DNA from: Erwinia sp050410775
GTDB taxonomy: Bacteria > Pseudomonadota > Gammaproteobacteria > Enterobacterales > Enterobacteriaceae
Strand: one strand, 5' to 3'
DNA length: 64,000 bases
Assembly: GCF_050410775.1 (NCBI RefSeq)
Contig: NZ_CP191229.1
The notes under the pieces are model-generated. The model made no database searches and had not been told where the DNA came from. It saw nothing but the letters and a program-made list of their open reading frames with translations. A program made the translations under genes and the position numbers. Of the stretch, positions 26,568 to 35,234 are shown one piece after another. Every line of letters starts with the position of its first letter. Within the stretch, counting starts at the first letter, position 1.

Positions 26568-26845
26568 CACAGAGTCTCCAGAGGTGGAATTGGGACGGAT
26601 TATCTCGCCTGCCATATTGCATTCCGGGCCGGTTCATATGCCTGAGGTGCGGCGTACTGCTGGCACGGACGAATACCAACGGCCTGCGACGATAGCTTCC
26701 TTTTTAGTTATTTGACTGTCGGTGGTCGCTTATCTTGATTCTGGTAAAGATGTCTTCAACTACGTTGCGTCATGAAGAAATGCGAAAAGCCACGGCAGCA
26801 GAACGCGGGGCTGCCGGGCTTTCCGTTTACGGATGATGCCGTGGA

Positions 26846-28801
26846 TCAGGGCATATTGATCGCCTGTTTCTCCTCCAGCAGCTTCTCGACCACGCCCGGA
26901 TCGGCCAGCGTCGAGGTATCCCCCAGGTTGCCGGTATCGCCCGTGGCGATTTTGCGCAGAATGCGACGCATAATCTTGCCGGAGCGGGTTTTCGGCAGCG
27001 AGTCCGTCCAGTGCAGCACATCCGGCGTGGCAATCGGGCCGATCTCTTTCCGCACCCAGTTGCGTACTTCGGCATACAGCTCCGGTGAAGGCTCTTCGCC
27101 GCTGTTCAGCGTGATATAGGCATAAATCGCCTGACCTTTGATGCCGTGCGGGATCCCGACCACGGCGGCTTCAGCAATTTTTGGATGAGAGACGAGAGCG
27201 GATTCGATCTCTGCGGTGCCCAGACGGTGGCCTGACACGTTCAGCACGTCATCCACGCGGCCGGTGATCCAGTAGTAGCCATCCTCATCGCGCCGTGCGC
27301 CGTCGCCGCTGAAGTACATATTCTTAAAGGTGGAGAAGTAGGTCTGCTCGAAGCGATCATGGTCGCCGAACAGCGTGCGCGCCTGGCCGGGCCAGGAGTC
27401 CGTCATGACCAGGTTCCCCTCACAGGCGCCTTCCTGCGGGTTGCCTTCGTTATCTACCAGCGCAGGCTGTACGCCAAAGAACGGTTTAGTGGCCGATCCC
27501 GCCTTAAGTTCCGTCGCGCCAGGCAGCGGGGTGATCATGAAACCGCCGGTCTCCGTCTGCCACCAGGTATCGACAATCGGGCAGCGGCCATCGCCGATTT
27601 TGTTGTAGTACCATTCCCAGGCTTCCGGGTTGATCGGTTCACCGACCGAGCCCATGATGCGCAGGGAGCTGCGATCGGTTCCCTCAATCGCTTTGTCGCC
27701 TTCCGCCATCAGCGCGCGGATAGCCGTTGGCGCGGTATAAAGCAGCGTGACTTTATGCTTGTCCACGACTTCCGCCATGCGGCTCGGCTTCGGCCAGTTT
27801 GGCACCCCTTCAAACAGCAGCGTGGTGGCACCGCACGCCAGCGGGCCGTAGAGCAGATAGCTGTGGCCGGTGATCCAGCCAACGTCGGCGGTACACCAGT
27901 ACACATCCTCTGGCCTGTGGTCGAAAACGTACTTAAAGGTGGACGCCACATAAACCAGATAGCCGCCGGTGGTGTGCAGTACGCCTTTCGGCTTGCCGGT
28001 GGAACCCGAGGTATAAAGGATAAAGAGTGGATCTTCCGCGTTCATCTCTTCCGGCTGATGGTGTGCGCATGCCTTATTGACCAGTTCATGCCACCAGAGG
28101 TCGCGACCGTTTTCCCAGCCGGTTTCTTTACCGGTGCGGCGGAATACCACGACGTTGGTCACGGTGGTCACTTTAGGATTAGCCAGCGCATCATCCACGT
28201 TTTTCTTGAGCGGGATGGTACGGCCCGCACGAATACCTTCATCTGCGGTGATCACGAGCTTAGCGTTGCAGTCCATGATGCGACCCGCCACCGCCTCCGG
28301 CGAGAAGCCGCCGAAAATGACCGTATGGACGGCCCCAATTCGCGCGCAGGCCAGCATGGCGACGGCGGCTTCCGGCACCATCGGCATATAGATAGCCACA
28401 ACGTCGCCTTTATTGACGCCCAGCTCCTTCAGCGAGTTGGCAAAACGGCACACTTCGCGGTGCAGCTCGCGATAGGTCAGCGTTTTGCTTTCGCTGGCGT
28501 CGTCGCCTTCCCAGATAATGGCCGGATGGTCACCGCGGCTGTGCAGATGGCGATCGAGGCAGTTGGCTGCAAGGTTGAGCGTACCATCTTCGTACCAGCG
28601 AATGCGGATGTCTCCGGGGGCGAAAGAGGTGTTCTTCACGGTGGTATAAGGCTTAATCCAGTCAAGAATCCGGCCCTGCTCTCCCCAGAATGCATCGGGG
28701 TCCTGCACGGAAAATTGATACATCGACTGGTACTGTTCGGCGTTAATCAGGGTGTTTTCCGCAATGCTGGTGGGAACGGGATGTCTGTGTTGTTGGCTCA
28801 T
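26846..28801 (-). CDS. acs: Acetyl-CoA synthetase
   Basis: 651-residue AMP-forming acetate:CoA ligase that makes acetyl-CoA from acetate, ATP and CoA, the high-affinity route for acetate use. Adenylation core YTSGSTGKPKGVLHTTGG near residue 265, DTWWQTETGG near 412, SGHRLGTAEIES near 527, and the acetylation-controlled catalytic lysine in PKTRSGKIMRRILRK near residue 609. E. coli Acs is 652 residues. It is the first gene of acs-yjcH-actP; GGAG lies 6 nt before the ATG. A gap of 278 bp separates it from yjcH, longer than usual within an operon. Confidence 0.98.
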   Translation of the reverse strand: MSQQHRHPVPTSIAENTLINAEQYQSMYQFSVQDPDAFWGEQGRILDWIKPYTTVKNTSFAPGDIRIRWYEDGTLNLAANCLDRHLHSRGDHPAIIWEGDDASESKTLTYRELHREVCRFANSLKELGVNKGDVVAIYMPMVPEAAVAMLACARIGAVHTVIFGGFSPEAVAGRIMDCNAKLVITADEGIRAGRTIPLKKNVDDALANPKVTTVTNVVVFRRTGKETGWENGRDLWWHELVNKACAHHQPEEMNAEDPLFILYTSGSTGKPKGVLHTTGGYLVYVASTFKYVFDHRPEDVYWCTADVGWITGHSYLLYGPLACGATTLLFEGVPNWPKPSRMAEVVDKHKVTLLYTAPTAIRALMAEGDKAIEGTDRSSLRIMGSVGEPINPEAWEWYYNKIGDGRCPIVDTWWQTETGGFMITPLPGATELKAGSATKPFFGVQPALVDNEGNPQEGACEGNLVMTDSWPGQARTLFGDHDRFEQTYFSTFKNMYFSGDGARRDEDGYYWITGRVDDVLNVSGHRLGTAEIESALVSHPKIAEAAVVGIPHGIKGQAIYAYITLNSGEEPSPELYAEVRNWVRKEIGPIATPDVLHWTDSLPKTRSGKIMRRILRKIATGDTGNLGDTSTLADPGVVEKLLEEKQAINMP

Positions 28802-29331
28802 GGCTAATCTCCTTGAAGATGTTAATCATATGTCAATCAAAGGTTAAGTGAAGCGAGCCTGAATGCTTTGTTTGCTTTTTGCGCGACAGATCACGTCATA
28901 ACGACACGTGATGGAAATGGGGAGGAAAATTACCCTGACGGTGAGCCGCTGACTCATATTATGGCCCCATAAGAGGGGAACGGGCAGCATAAGCTGGTCA
29001 CAAAAGAGGCAATTAAACCTTTGTGTCACTGTGCCCAAAACGGGCGTATTGCATAGCTATGCGTCAGGGTATAAAAATATTTCTAATTATAACAACAGCT
29101 TATTTACAGGGCGCTCCCGCAGAGCTTTATCCTGTAAGTCGCCGATAAAGTAGCCGCATCGCTGGCAGGGTTGCATTTATACCAGTGAAAATGGTACTGA
29201 TTACGCGCCTGCAAATCAGGTATCAACCATCCAATATCCGCGAATTCACCGACGTCGGTACAGCCTCCCTTGAGAGTGATTCATTCCGCAAAGTACGCGC
29301 GGAAAGCGGGTTTTGTTAAGGAAATAATATT
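28802..29331. other. Divergent regulatory region acs / gltP
   Basis: 530 bp. It must contain the acs and gltP promoters. I looked for CRP sites, which control acs in E. coli, and found only weak half-sites (for example TGTGTCACTGTG near 29021), none convincing. The nrf genes that follow acs in E. coli are absent. No ORF supported. Confidence 0.5.
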
Positions 29332-30636
29332 ATGAAAGCTCCTAAATTCAGCCTGGCCTGGCAAATACTGACGGCGTTGGTACTGGGGATCGTCGTTGGT
29401 GCGATATTGCATAATCAGCCAGAGGATCGTGAATGGTTAATCGCCAATATCCTCAGCCCGGCGGGTGATATCTTTATCCATCTGATCAAAATGATTGTGG
29501 TGCCTATCGTTATTTCCACGCTGATCGTCGGCATTGCCGGCGTGGGCGATGCGAAAAAACTGGGCCGTATTGGTGTTAAAACCATCGTTTATTTCGAAGT
29601 GATCACCACCATTGCCATTGTGGTAGGTATTACCCTGGCGAACGTTTTTACCCCTGGCTACGGCATTGATATGTCGACGCTGGCAACGGTGGATATCTCT
29701 AAATATGAAGCGACCACGGCAGAGGTACAGGGCGGGGCGCACAGCCTGGTCACGACGATCCTGTCGCTGATTCCGCAGAATATTTTCGCGGCCATCGCCA
29801 AAGGCGACATGCTGCCGATTATCTTCTTCTCGGTGCTGTTTGGGCTGGGCCTCTCTTCGCTGCCGTCTGAACATCGCGAGCCGCTGCTGAAGGTGTTCCG
29901 TTCCACCTCAGAAACGATGTTTAAAGTCACTCATATGATCATGCGCTACGCGCCAATTGGCGTCTTTGCCCTGATCTCCGTCACCATTGCTAACTTCGGT
30001 TTCGCCTCGCTATGGCCACTCGCCAAGCTGGTGATCCTGGTGTATGCCGCGATCCTCTTTTTCGCGTTCGTGGTGCTGGGTGCCGTGGCACGTTTCTGTA
30101 ACCTGCGCATCACCACGCTGATGCGTATCCTGAAAGACGAGCTTATTCTCGCCTACTCCACCTCCAGCTCTGAAACCGTGCTGCCGCGCATCATGGAGAA
30201 GATGGAGGCTTACGGCGCACCTAAGTCGATTACCAGCTTCGTGGTGCCGACCGGCTACTCTTTCAACCTGGATGGTTCAACGCTCTATCAGAGTATTGCC
30301 GCGATCTTTATTGCCCAGCTGTACGGTATCGACCTCTCTCTGGGCGATGAAATCGTACTTGTACTGACGCTGATGGTAACGTCGAAGGGGATTGCAGGCG
30401 TGCCTGGCGTTTCCTTTGTGGTGCTGCTGGCGACGTTGGGCAGCGTGGGGATCCCGCTGGAAGGGCTGGCCTTTATTGCTGGCGTTGACCGTATCATGGA
30501 TATGGCGCGTACTGCCCTGAACGTGGTGGGTAATGCGCTGGCCGTGCTGGTGATTGCCAAATGGGAAAACCAGTTTGATAAAGAGCAGGCCACTGCTTAT
30601 GAAAGCAAACTGAAGCATCTCTCTTCACCAACCTGA
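29332..30636 (+). CDS. gltP: Proton/glutamate-aspartate symporter GltP
   Basis: 434-residue DAACS-family inner-membrane carrier for glutamate and aspartate (E. coli GltP 437). Eight helices and two re-entrant loops; the Ser-rich hairpin STSSSETVLPRIMEKM (about residues 278-293), the substrate block PTGYSFNLDGSTLYQSIAAIFIAQ, GIAGVPGVSFVVL and DRIMDMARTALNVVGNALAV are all present. ATG after AAGGAA at about 8 nt. Monocistronic, with its own terminator. Confidence 0.97.
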   Translation: MKAPKFSLAWQILTALVLGIVVGAILHNQPEDREWLIANILSPAGDIFIHLIKMIVVPIVISTLIVGIAGVGDAKKLGRIGVKTIVYFEVITTIAIVVGITLANVFTPGYGIDMSTLATVDISKYEATTAEVQGGAHSLVTTILSLIPQNIFAAIAKGDMLPIIFFSVLFGLGLSSLPSEHREPLLKVFRSTSETMFKVTHMIMRYAPIGVFALISVTIANFGFASLWPLAKLVILVYAAILFFAFVVLGAVARFCNLRITTLMRILKDELILAYSTSSSETVLPRIMEKMEAYGAPKSITSFVVPTGYSFNLDGSTLYQSIAAIFIAQLYGIDLSLGDEIVLVLTLMVTSKGIAGVPGVSFVVLLATLGSVGIPLEGLAFIAGVDRIMDMARTALNVVGNALAVLVIAKWENQFDKEQATAYESKLKHLSSPT

Positions 30637-30641
30637 TCGTA

Positions 30642-30676
30642 AAACGCCTGCCGGTACAGCCGTGCCGCAGGCGTTT
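30642..30676 (+). terminator. Terminator of gltP
   Basis: AAACGCCTGC, 15-base loop, GCAGGCGTTT, 5 bp after the gltP stop codon. The T-run is short (TTT then CTC). Confidence 0.7.
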
Positions 30677-30902
30677 CTCACCCCTCTCCCGCTCGCTTAT
30701 TTTCCGCCATGCCATCTTACCTCTGCCAGAACGCCCTAATTGCCGTCAGCGCTTAATGATTCCCTGAAGCTACAGTGAAGTTTTTCTGCACGATTAATCC
30801 ACCTCTCTGCGCGTAAAAGGGACCGGATTTAGCAGGCATATAACCAGGCAGCGCTTAGGCAGCCTGGAATCCAGCCAGGATCACAAAATTTCATTTATGG
30901 CC

Positions 30903-30929
30903 TAAAGATCGCTCCCTCTTCGCCGAAAA
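30903..30929 (+). promoter_or_regulatory. FliA (sigma-28) promoter of aer
   Basis: TAAA at 30903-30906, 15 bases, then GCCGAAAA at 30922-30929: the flagellar sigma-28 form TAAA-N15-GCCGATAA with one change. It ends 60 bp before the aer ATG, so aer is expressed with the late flagellar genes. The rest of the 352-bp gap 30637-30988 shows nothing else. Confidence 0.85.
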
Positions 30930-30988
30930 CTATAAAAAATAGTAATCCTTTACTCCTGTCTTAATCTCGCCACGCTTCAAGGATTTAC

Positions 30989-32533
30989 ATGCGAAATAAT
31001 CTGCCCGTCACGCAGCACGAACATGTGTTTGATGATGATGCCACGCTGATGTCTACAACGGATGCCAGCAGCTATATTACCTATGCAAATGATGCATTTA
31101 TCGAGGTCAGCGGCTACTCGCCGGAAGAGATTAACGGGCAGCCTCATAACCTGGTTCGTCATCCGGATATGCCCGCGGAAGCCTTTGCGGATATGTGGGC
31201 CACGCTGAAAAAGGGCGAACCCTGGTCGGCGCTGGTCAAAAACAGACGTAAAAATGGCGATCATTACTGGGTGCGGTCCAACACCGTCCCGGTGGTGCGT
31301 GAGGGCAAAGTTCAGGGCTATATGTCCGTCCGGACCCGGCCATCGGCGCAGGAAATTAAGGCAACCGAGCAGATCTACCGCGAATTTCGTGAAGGTAAGC
31401 GAAAGGGCTGGCGCTTTCATAAGGGGCTGCTGGTACGCAGCGGGATGATGCGCTGGGCGTCGGTACTGAAAACGCTGCCGCTGCGCTGGCGCGTCCGTAC
31501 GCCGCTGATGCTGCTGCTGCCGCTCAGCGTGGCAGGCGTCTGGGCGCTGGGCCTGGCCGCACAGCCGCTGGCGATTTTTACCGCCGTAATGGCGCTGCTG
31601 CTGCTGTTCACCTCCGCCTGGCTGGAGCAGCAGGTCTCCCGTCCCGTTGAGCGGTTGTGCCAGCAGGCGCTGCGGGTGGCGACCGGTGCCTGTCACAAGG
31701 TTGAGGAGCAGGACCGCGCCGATGAAATCGGCACAACGCAGCGCGCCATCGGCCAGCTGGGCCTGATGTTCCGCTGGCTGGTAAATGACGTCAGCGGGCA
31801 GGCGATCAACGTTCTCAGCGCCAGCGATGCGATTGCCCGCGGCAATAACGACCTCAGCCGCCGGACCGAGCAGGCTGCCGCCAATGTGCAGCAGACCGCC
31901 GCCACAATGAATGAAATGACCGCCACGGTGCAGAGCAACACCGAGACGGCGCAGCAGGTGAACGTGCTGTCAAAGACCACCAGCGATGCGGCGAGCAACG
32001 GCGGCAAAGCGATGAAAGATATGGTCAGTATGATGGTCGAAATTGCCGACAGTTCCGAAAAGATCGCTAATATTACCAGCGTAATTGACGGCATCGCTTT
32101 CCAGACCAATATTCTGGCGCTGAACGCGGCCGTGGAGGCCGCTCGCGCGGGTGAGCAGGGCAAAGGGTTTGCGGTTGTGGCGGGCGAAGTCCGTAACCTG
32201 GCCCAGCGCAGCGCGAAGGCGGCCAGCGAAATCAAAAAACTGGTGGAAGCCAGTAGCACCAAAGTACATTCAGGCAGTGAGCATGTGAACGATGCGGGTA
32301 AAACCATGGAGAACATCGTTTCTCAGGTACAGAATGTGACGTCGCTGATTGCCCAAATCAGCGCGGCGACCGCCGAGCAGGCGACGGCCCTGAGCGAGGT
32401 CAGCCTGGCGGTAGAGGATCTCGATCGCATTACCCATCAGAACGCGGCCAGAGTGGAGGAGGGCGCGCAGGCGTCAGGGCAGATGACGCGGCAGGCGACC
32501 CGCCTGGTGGAAGCGATCAGCGTCTTCCGCTAG
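30989..32533 (+). CDS. aer: Aerotaxis/energy taxis receptor Aer
   Basis: 514-residue chemoreceptor that senses redox state through FAD in a PAS domain and steers swimming. PAS about residues 15-115 (LMSTTDASSYITYANDAF, HNLVRHPDMP, NRRKNGDHYWVR), membrane anchor about 165-205 made of a hydrophobic hairpin without a periplasmic domain, HAMP, then the cytoplasmic MCP coiled coil with the hairpin tip IAFQTNILALNAAVEAARAG near residue 370. E. coli Aer has 506 residues and matches along the whole length. No C-terminal CheR/CheB tether (NWETF type), as in E. coli Aer. Controlled by a FliA promoter. Confidence 0.95.
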   Translation: MRNNLPVTQHEHVFDDDATLMSTTDASSYITYANDAFIEVSGYSPEEINGQPHNLVRHPDMPAEAFADMWATLKKGEPWSALVKNRRKNGDHYWVRSNTVPVVREGKVQGYMSVRTRPSAQEIKATEQIYREFREGKRKGWRFHKGLLVRSGMMRWASVLKTLPLRWRVRTPLMLLLPLSVAGVWALGLAAQPLAIFTAVMALLLLFTSAWLEQQVSRPVERLCQQALRVATGACHKVEEQDRADEIGTTQRAIGQLGLMFRWLVNDVSGQAINVLSASDAIARGNNDLSRRTEQAAANVQQTAATMNEMTATVQSNTETAQQVNVLSKTTSDAASNGGKAMKDMVSMMVEIADSSEKIANITSVIDGIAFQTNILALNAAVEAARAGEQGKGFAVVAGEVRNLAQRSAKAASEIKKLVEASSTKVHSGSEHVNDAGKTMENIVSQVQNVTSLIAQISAATAEQATALSEVSLAVEDLDRITHQNAARVEEGAQASGQMTRQATRLVEAISVFR

Positions 32534-33172
32534 TCTCCGGCCTGGCTGACGTTCAGGCGTTCAGCCAGGTTTTCGGCGGAAGCCGGGCAAAAAAAAGCAG
32601 ACCTTGCGGTCTGCCTGGAGGTACGCCCTGGTGTTGGCGTGATCGGACTCGTTTCTGTTTTGCGGTTTACGGGATAGAGTTATAACGGCTGACAGCCCCG
32701 TCTGCTGCCTGAAAAGTGACTGAGCGACAAAAACGCACTGGAGTCAACCCTGCCATTTTTAGGTTATTTCTGGAAAGAGTACAGCATTTTTTGATCTAAA
32801 ATGTGATTGATACTGCAATTTCATTTTTCCCCTCTCCGTTTTTATCGTGAAAAGCGCCTACTTAAGAAAAATCTTAAGTATCAGAAGGTTGCGTACGCGA
32901 AATGGCACATTTTTCTTATGGCACTGAATTAAAAACTTTAATTCTTTCGGTGATGAAAACTTTTGAAATATAATTTTACTTTTACTGTGATTCTCCCGCT
33001 TATTATTTAACGCTTCTGGTAAAGAATAATCTTAAACGAGCCGCTTAATATTCTGAGCAGGCTTTCAGCCCCTCCTCCCGGCGCGCTTTTTCACCTCTCC
33101 TGACCGGCATAACTCAACTACAGTTAGAGCCGCAGGTGCCTTTTTTCCTTCAACATCAGAGAGAGATGCGTC
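32534..33172. other. Non-coding region aer - dhaK
   Basis: 639 bp, increasingly AT-rich toward dhaK. Contains a minus-strand terminator (listed next) but no supported ORF. Confidence 0.5.
32589..32614 (-). terminator. Intrinsic terminator on the minus strand with no gene to end
   Basis: Read on the minus strand: GCAGACC, loop GCAA, GGTCTGC, then eight T. This is a textbook terminator, but no minus-strand protein gene lies upstream (the next genes to the right are on the plus strand). A second small hairpin (ACGCC ... GGCGT) stands right before it. Possibly the 3' end of a small RNA that starts between about 32650 and 32900. Confidence 0.7.
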
Positions 33173-34822
33173 ATGAGTCAGTTTTTTATGAACAAAAAAA
33201 GCGACCTCGTTAACGAGGCAATCGAAGGCGCGCTGCTCAGCAGCCGCTATCACAACCTCAGCCAGCTGGAAACCGGCAGCGATATGCGCATTGTGGTGCG
33301 CAACGACTGGGATAAATCCCGGGTGGCGGTGATTTCGGGCGGCGGTTCCGGGCACGAGCCTGCCCACGTAGGCTTTGTCGGCAAAGGCATGCTGACCGCC
33401 GCCGTCTGCGGCGACATTTTCGCCTCCCCCAGCGTGGAGGCCGTCCTTGCGGCAATTGTTAACGTAACGGGCGAAAAGGGCTGCCTGCTTATTGTGAAAA
33501 ACTATACCGGCGATCGCCTTAACTTTGGCCTGGCGGCGGAAAAGGCGAAAAAACGCGGCCTGAAGGTTGAGATGGTGATGGTAAAAGATGATATAGCGCT
33601 GCCTGATAATCCTCAGCCAAGAGGGATAGCTGGTACGGCGCTGGTTCATAAAGTGGTGGGCTATGCCGCAGAGCAGGGGGAGTCTCTGGAGGCGGTGACC
33701 GCCCTGGCTAATGAAGCCATTGAGGCGACCGCGAGTATTGGACTCGCCTTTGCGACCTGTCATGTGCCCGGCGAAAAACGGGACGATCGCGTTAAGGAGG
33801 GTCACAGCGAACTGGGCATGGGGATCCACGGCGAACCGGGGGCTTCCACGCTTGAGACCCAGAACAGCCATGAAATCGTGACGCATCTGACGGAAAAGCT
33901 GGCGACGCATAACCCCGACGGAAAAAAAGTGGCGCTGCTGGTCAACAACCTTGGCGGCTTCTCCGCGCTGGAAATGGCCGTGCTGACGCGTGAAGTGCTT
34001 CACTCTCCGTTGGGTAAAAAGGTGAAGCTGCTGGCAGGTCCGGCCACGCTGGTCAGCGCGCTTGATATGAAAGGTTTTTCACTCTCTACCCTGCTGCTCT
34101 CTGAACGTCTGGAAGAGGCGCTGCTGGCGCCGGTGGAGGCCAGCGGCTGGCAGCCCGTGACGGTGGTGAAGGCGCTGACGCCGGTTGAAGGCGAGAAGGT
34201 GGCATTTCAGCAGCAGTTTACGCCTTCCGGTAATGCTGAGGCCGCCGGCGTAGTGCGGGTCGTATGTGAAACGCTGGTCAGCATGGAAAAAGAGCTGAAT
34301 CAGCTGGATGCTAAAGTGGGCGACGGCGATACCGGTTCGACCTTTGCGGCGGGCGCGGGCAAGGTGCTCAGCGAGCTGGAGCAGAATAAGCTGCCGCTCA
34401 ACGACGCCGCCAGCCTGCTGACGCTGGTGGGTGAACAGCTGGCTGTGGTGATGGGAGGATCGAGCGGCGTACTGATGTCGATCATGTTCACCTCTGCCGG
34501 GCAGAAGCGGGAAGAGGGCGCATCTCTGGCCGAAGCGCTGGTCTACGGGCTGGAGCGTATGCAACATTACGGCGGGGCACGTCCCGGCGACCGGACAATG
34601 ATCGATGCGCTTCACCCCGCCTTTGAGGCACTGGTGGCAGGTGGCGATCTGGCGAGCGCGGCGCAGGCCGCGAAGAAAGGGGCTGATGAGACCGCGAAAA
34701 TGACCTCAGCGCAGGCCGGACGATCTTCCTATCTCAATCAGGAGAGCCTGAGCGGGGTGAAAGATCCTGGCGCGCTGGCAGTAGAAAAGGTCTTTGCTGC
34801 CCTGGCCAAACAAGCAAACTAA
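33173..34822 (+). CDS. dhaK: One-piece ATP-dependent dihydroxyacetone kinase (DhaK-DhaL fusion)
   Basis: 549-residue glycerone kinase that phosphorylates dihydroxyacetone with ATP in the cytoplasm. DhaK domain about residues 1-335: ISGGGSGHEPAHVGFVGKGML near residue 55 and GMGIHGEPGAST near 220, whose His binds the substrate covalently. DhaL domain about 350-548: LDAKVGDGDTGSTFAAGA supplies the Mg-binding aspartates; GGARPGDRTMIDAL follows. The Citrobacter freundii enzyme (552 residues) has the same plan, whereas E. coli uses three PTS-linked subunits. Glycerol dehydrogenase and regulators are not next to it. ATG after GAGAGAG; own terminator. Confidence 0.95.
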   Translation: MSQFFMNKKSDLVNEAIEGALLSSRYHNLSQLETGSDMRIVVRNDWDKSRVAVISGGGSGHEPAHVGFVGKGMLTAAVCGDIFASPSVEAVLAAIVNVTGEKGCLLIVKNYTGDRLNFGLAAEKAKKRGLKVEMVMVKDDIALPDNPQPRGIAGTALVHKVVGYAAEQGESLEAVTALANEAIEATASIGLAFATCHVPGEKRDDRVKEGHSELGMGIHGEPGASTLETQNSHEIVTHLTEKLATHNPDGKKVALLVNNLGGFSALEMAVLTREVLHSPLGKKVKLLAGPATLVSALDMKGFSLSTLLLSERLEEALLAPVEASGWQPVTVVKALTPVEGEKVAFQQQFTPSGNAEAAGVVRVVCETLVSMEKELNQLDAKVGDGDTGSTFAAGAGKVLSELEQNKLPLNDAASLLTLVGEQLAVVMGGSSGVLMSIMFTSAGQKREEGASLAEALVYGLERMQHYGGARPGDRTMIDALHPAFEALVAGGDLASAAQAAKKGADETAKMTSAQAGRSSYLNQESLSGVKDPGALAVEKVFAALAKQAN

Positions 34823-34844
34823 CTTAAATTTCTCAGCACTCTGT

Positions 34845-34868
34845 GCCCTCGTTTACGGGGGCTTTTTT
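34845..34868 (+). terminator. Terminator of the dihydroxyacetone kinase gene
   Basis: GCCCTCG, loop TTTA, CGGGGGC, then six T (one G-T pair in the stem). 23 bp after the stop codon. The remaining gap to 35234 (about 370 bp) is AT-rich and shows no gene. Confidence 0.88.
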
Positions 34869-35234
34869 ATTTGCAGCAAAAGCCGCAGCGCATTTTTTGG
34901 GGGCGAGATATTGCTCAATAAAAGCAATTTATTATATTTACTCCTGATTAAAAGCAAATTTTTTCGCAGGGATTTCCCCGGCTGTTAAATAAAATCTGAA
35001 TATTTTGTATGCAGTGCCGATAATCCCTGAATAACTTTCACCGGAAAGGGAAATCGCTTGAATTCACGACTCTTTTCAGTTTATAGCTAATGCTAAAATC
35101 ACTAAAAAAATATTCCTTTCGTTACGGCTGGGATAAAAACATCCTATTTATGCCAGCTTATGGCGTCGTGTAACGACTGAGGACTTACTCCGGGCGATCC
35201 CGGTAGAGCGTTCTGTAACCAGGCGAAAAAAATA

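Noticed and set aside
27359..28807. 482-residue plus-strand frame across acs
   Set aside because: It lies entirely opposite the certain gene acs and has no family features.
28802..29331. CRP site for acs
   Set aside because: Only half-sites seen; none reaches a believable match over both arms.
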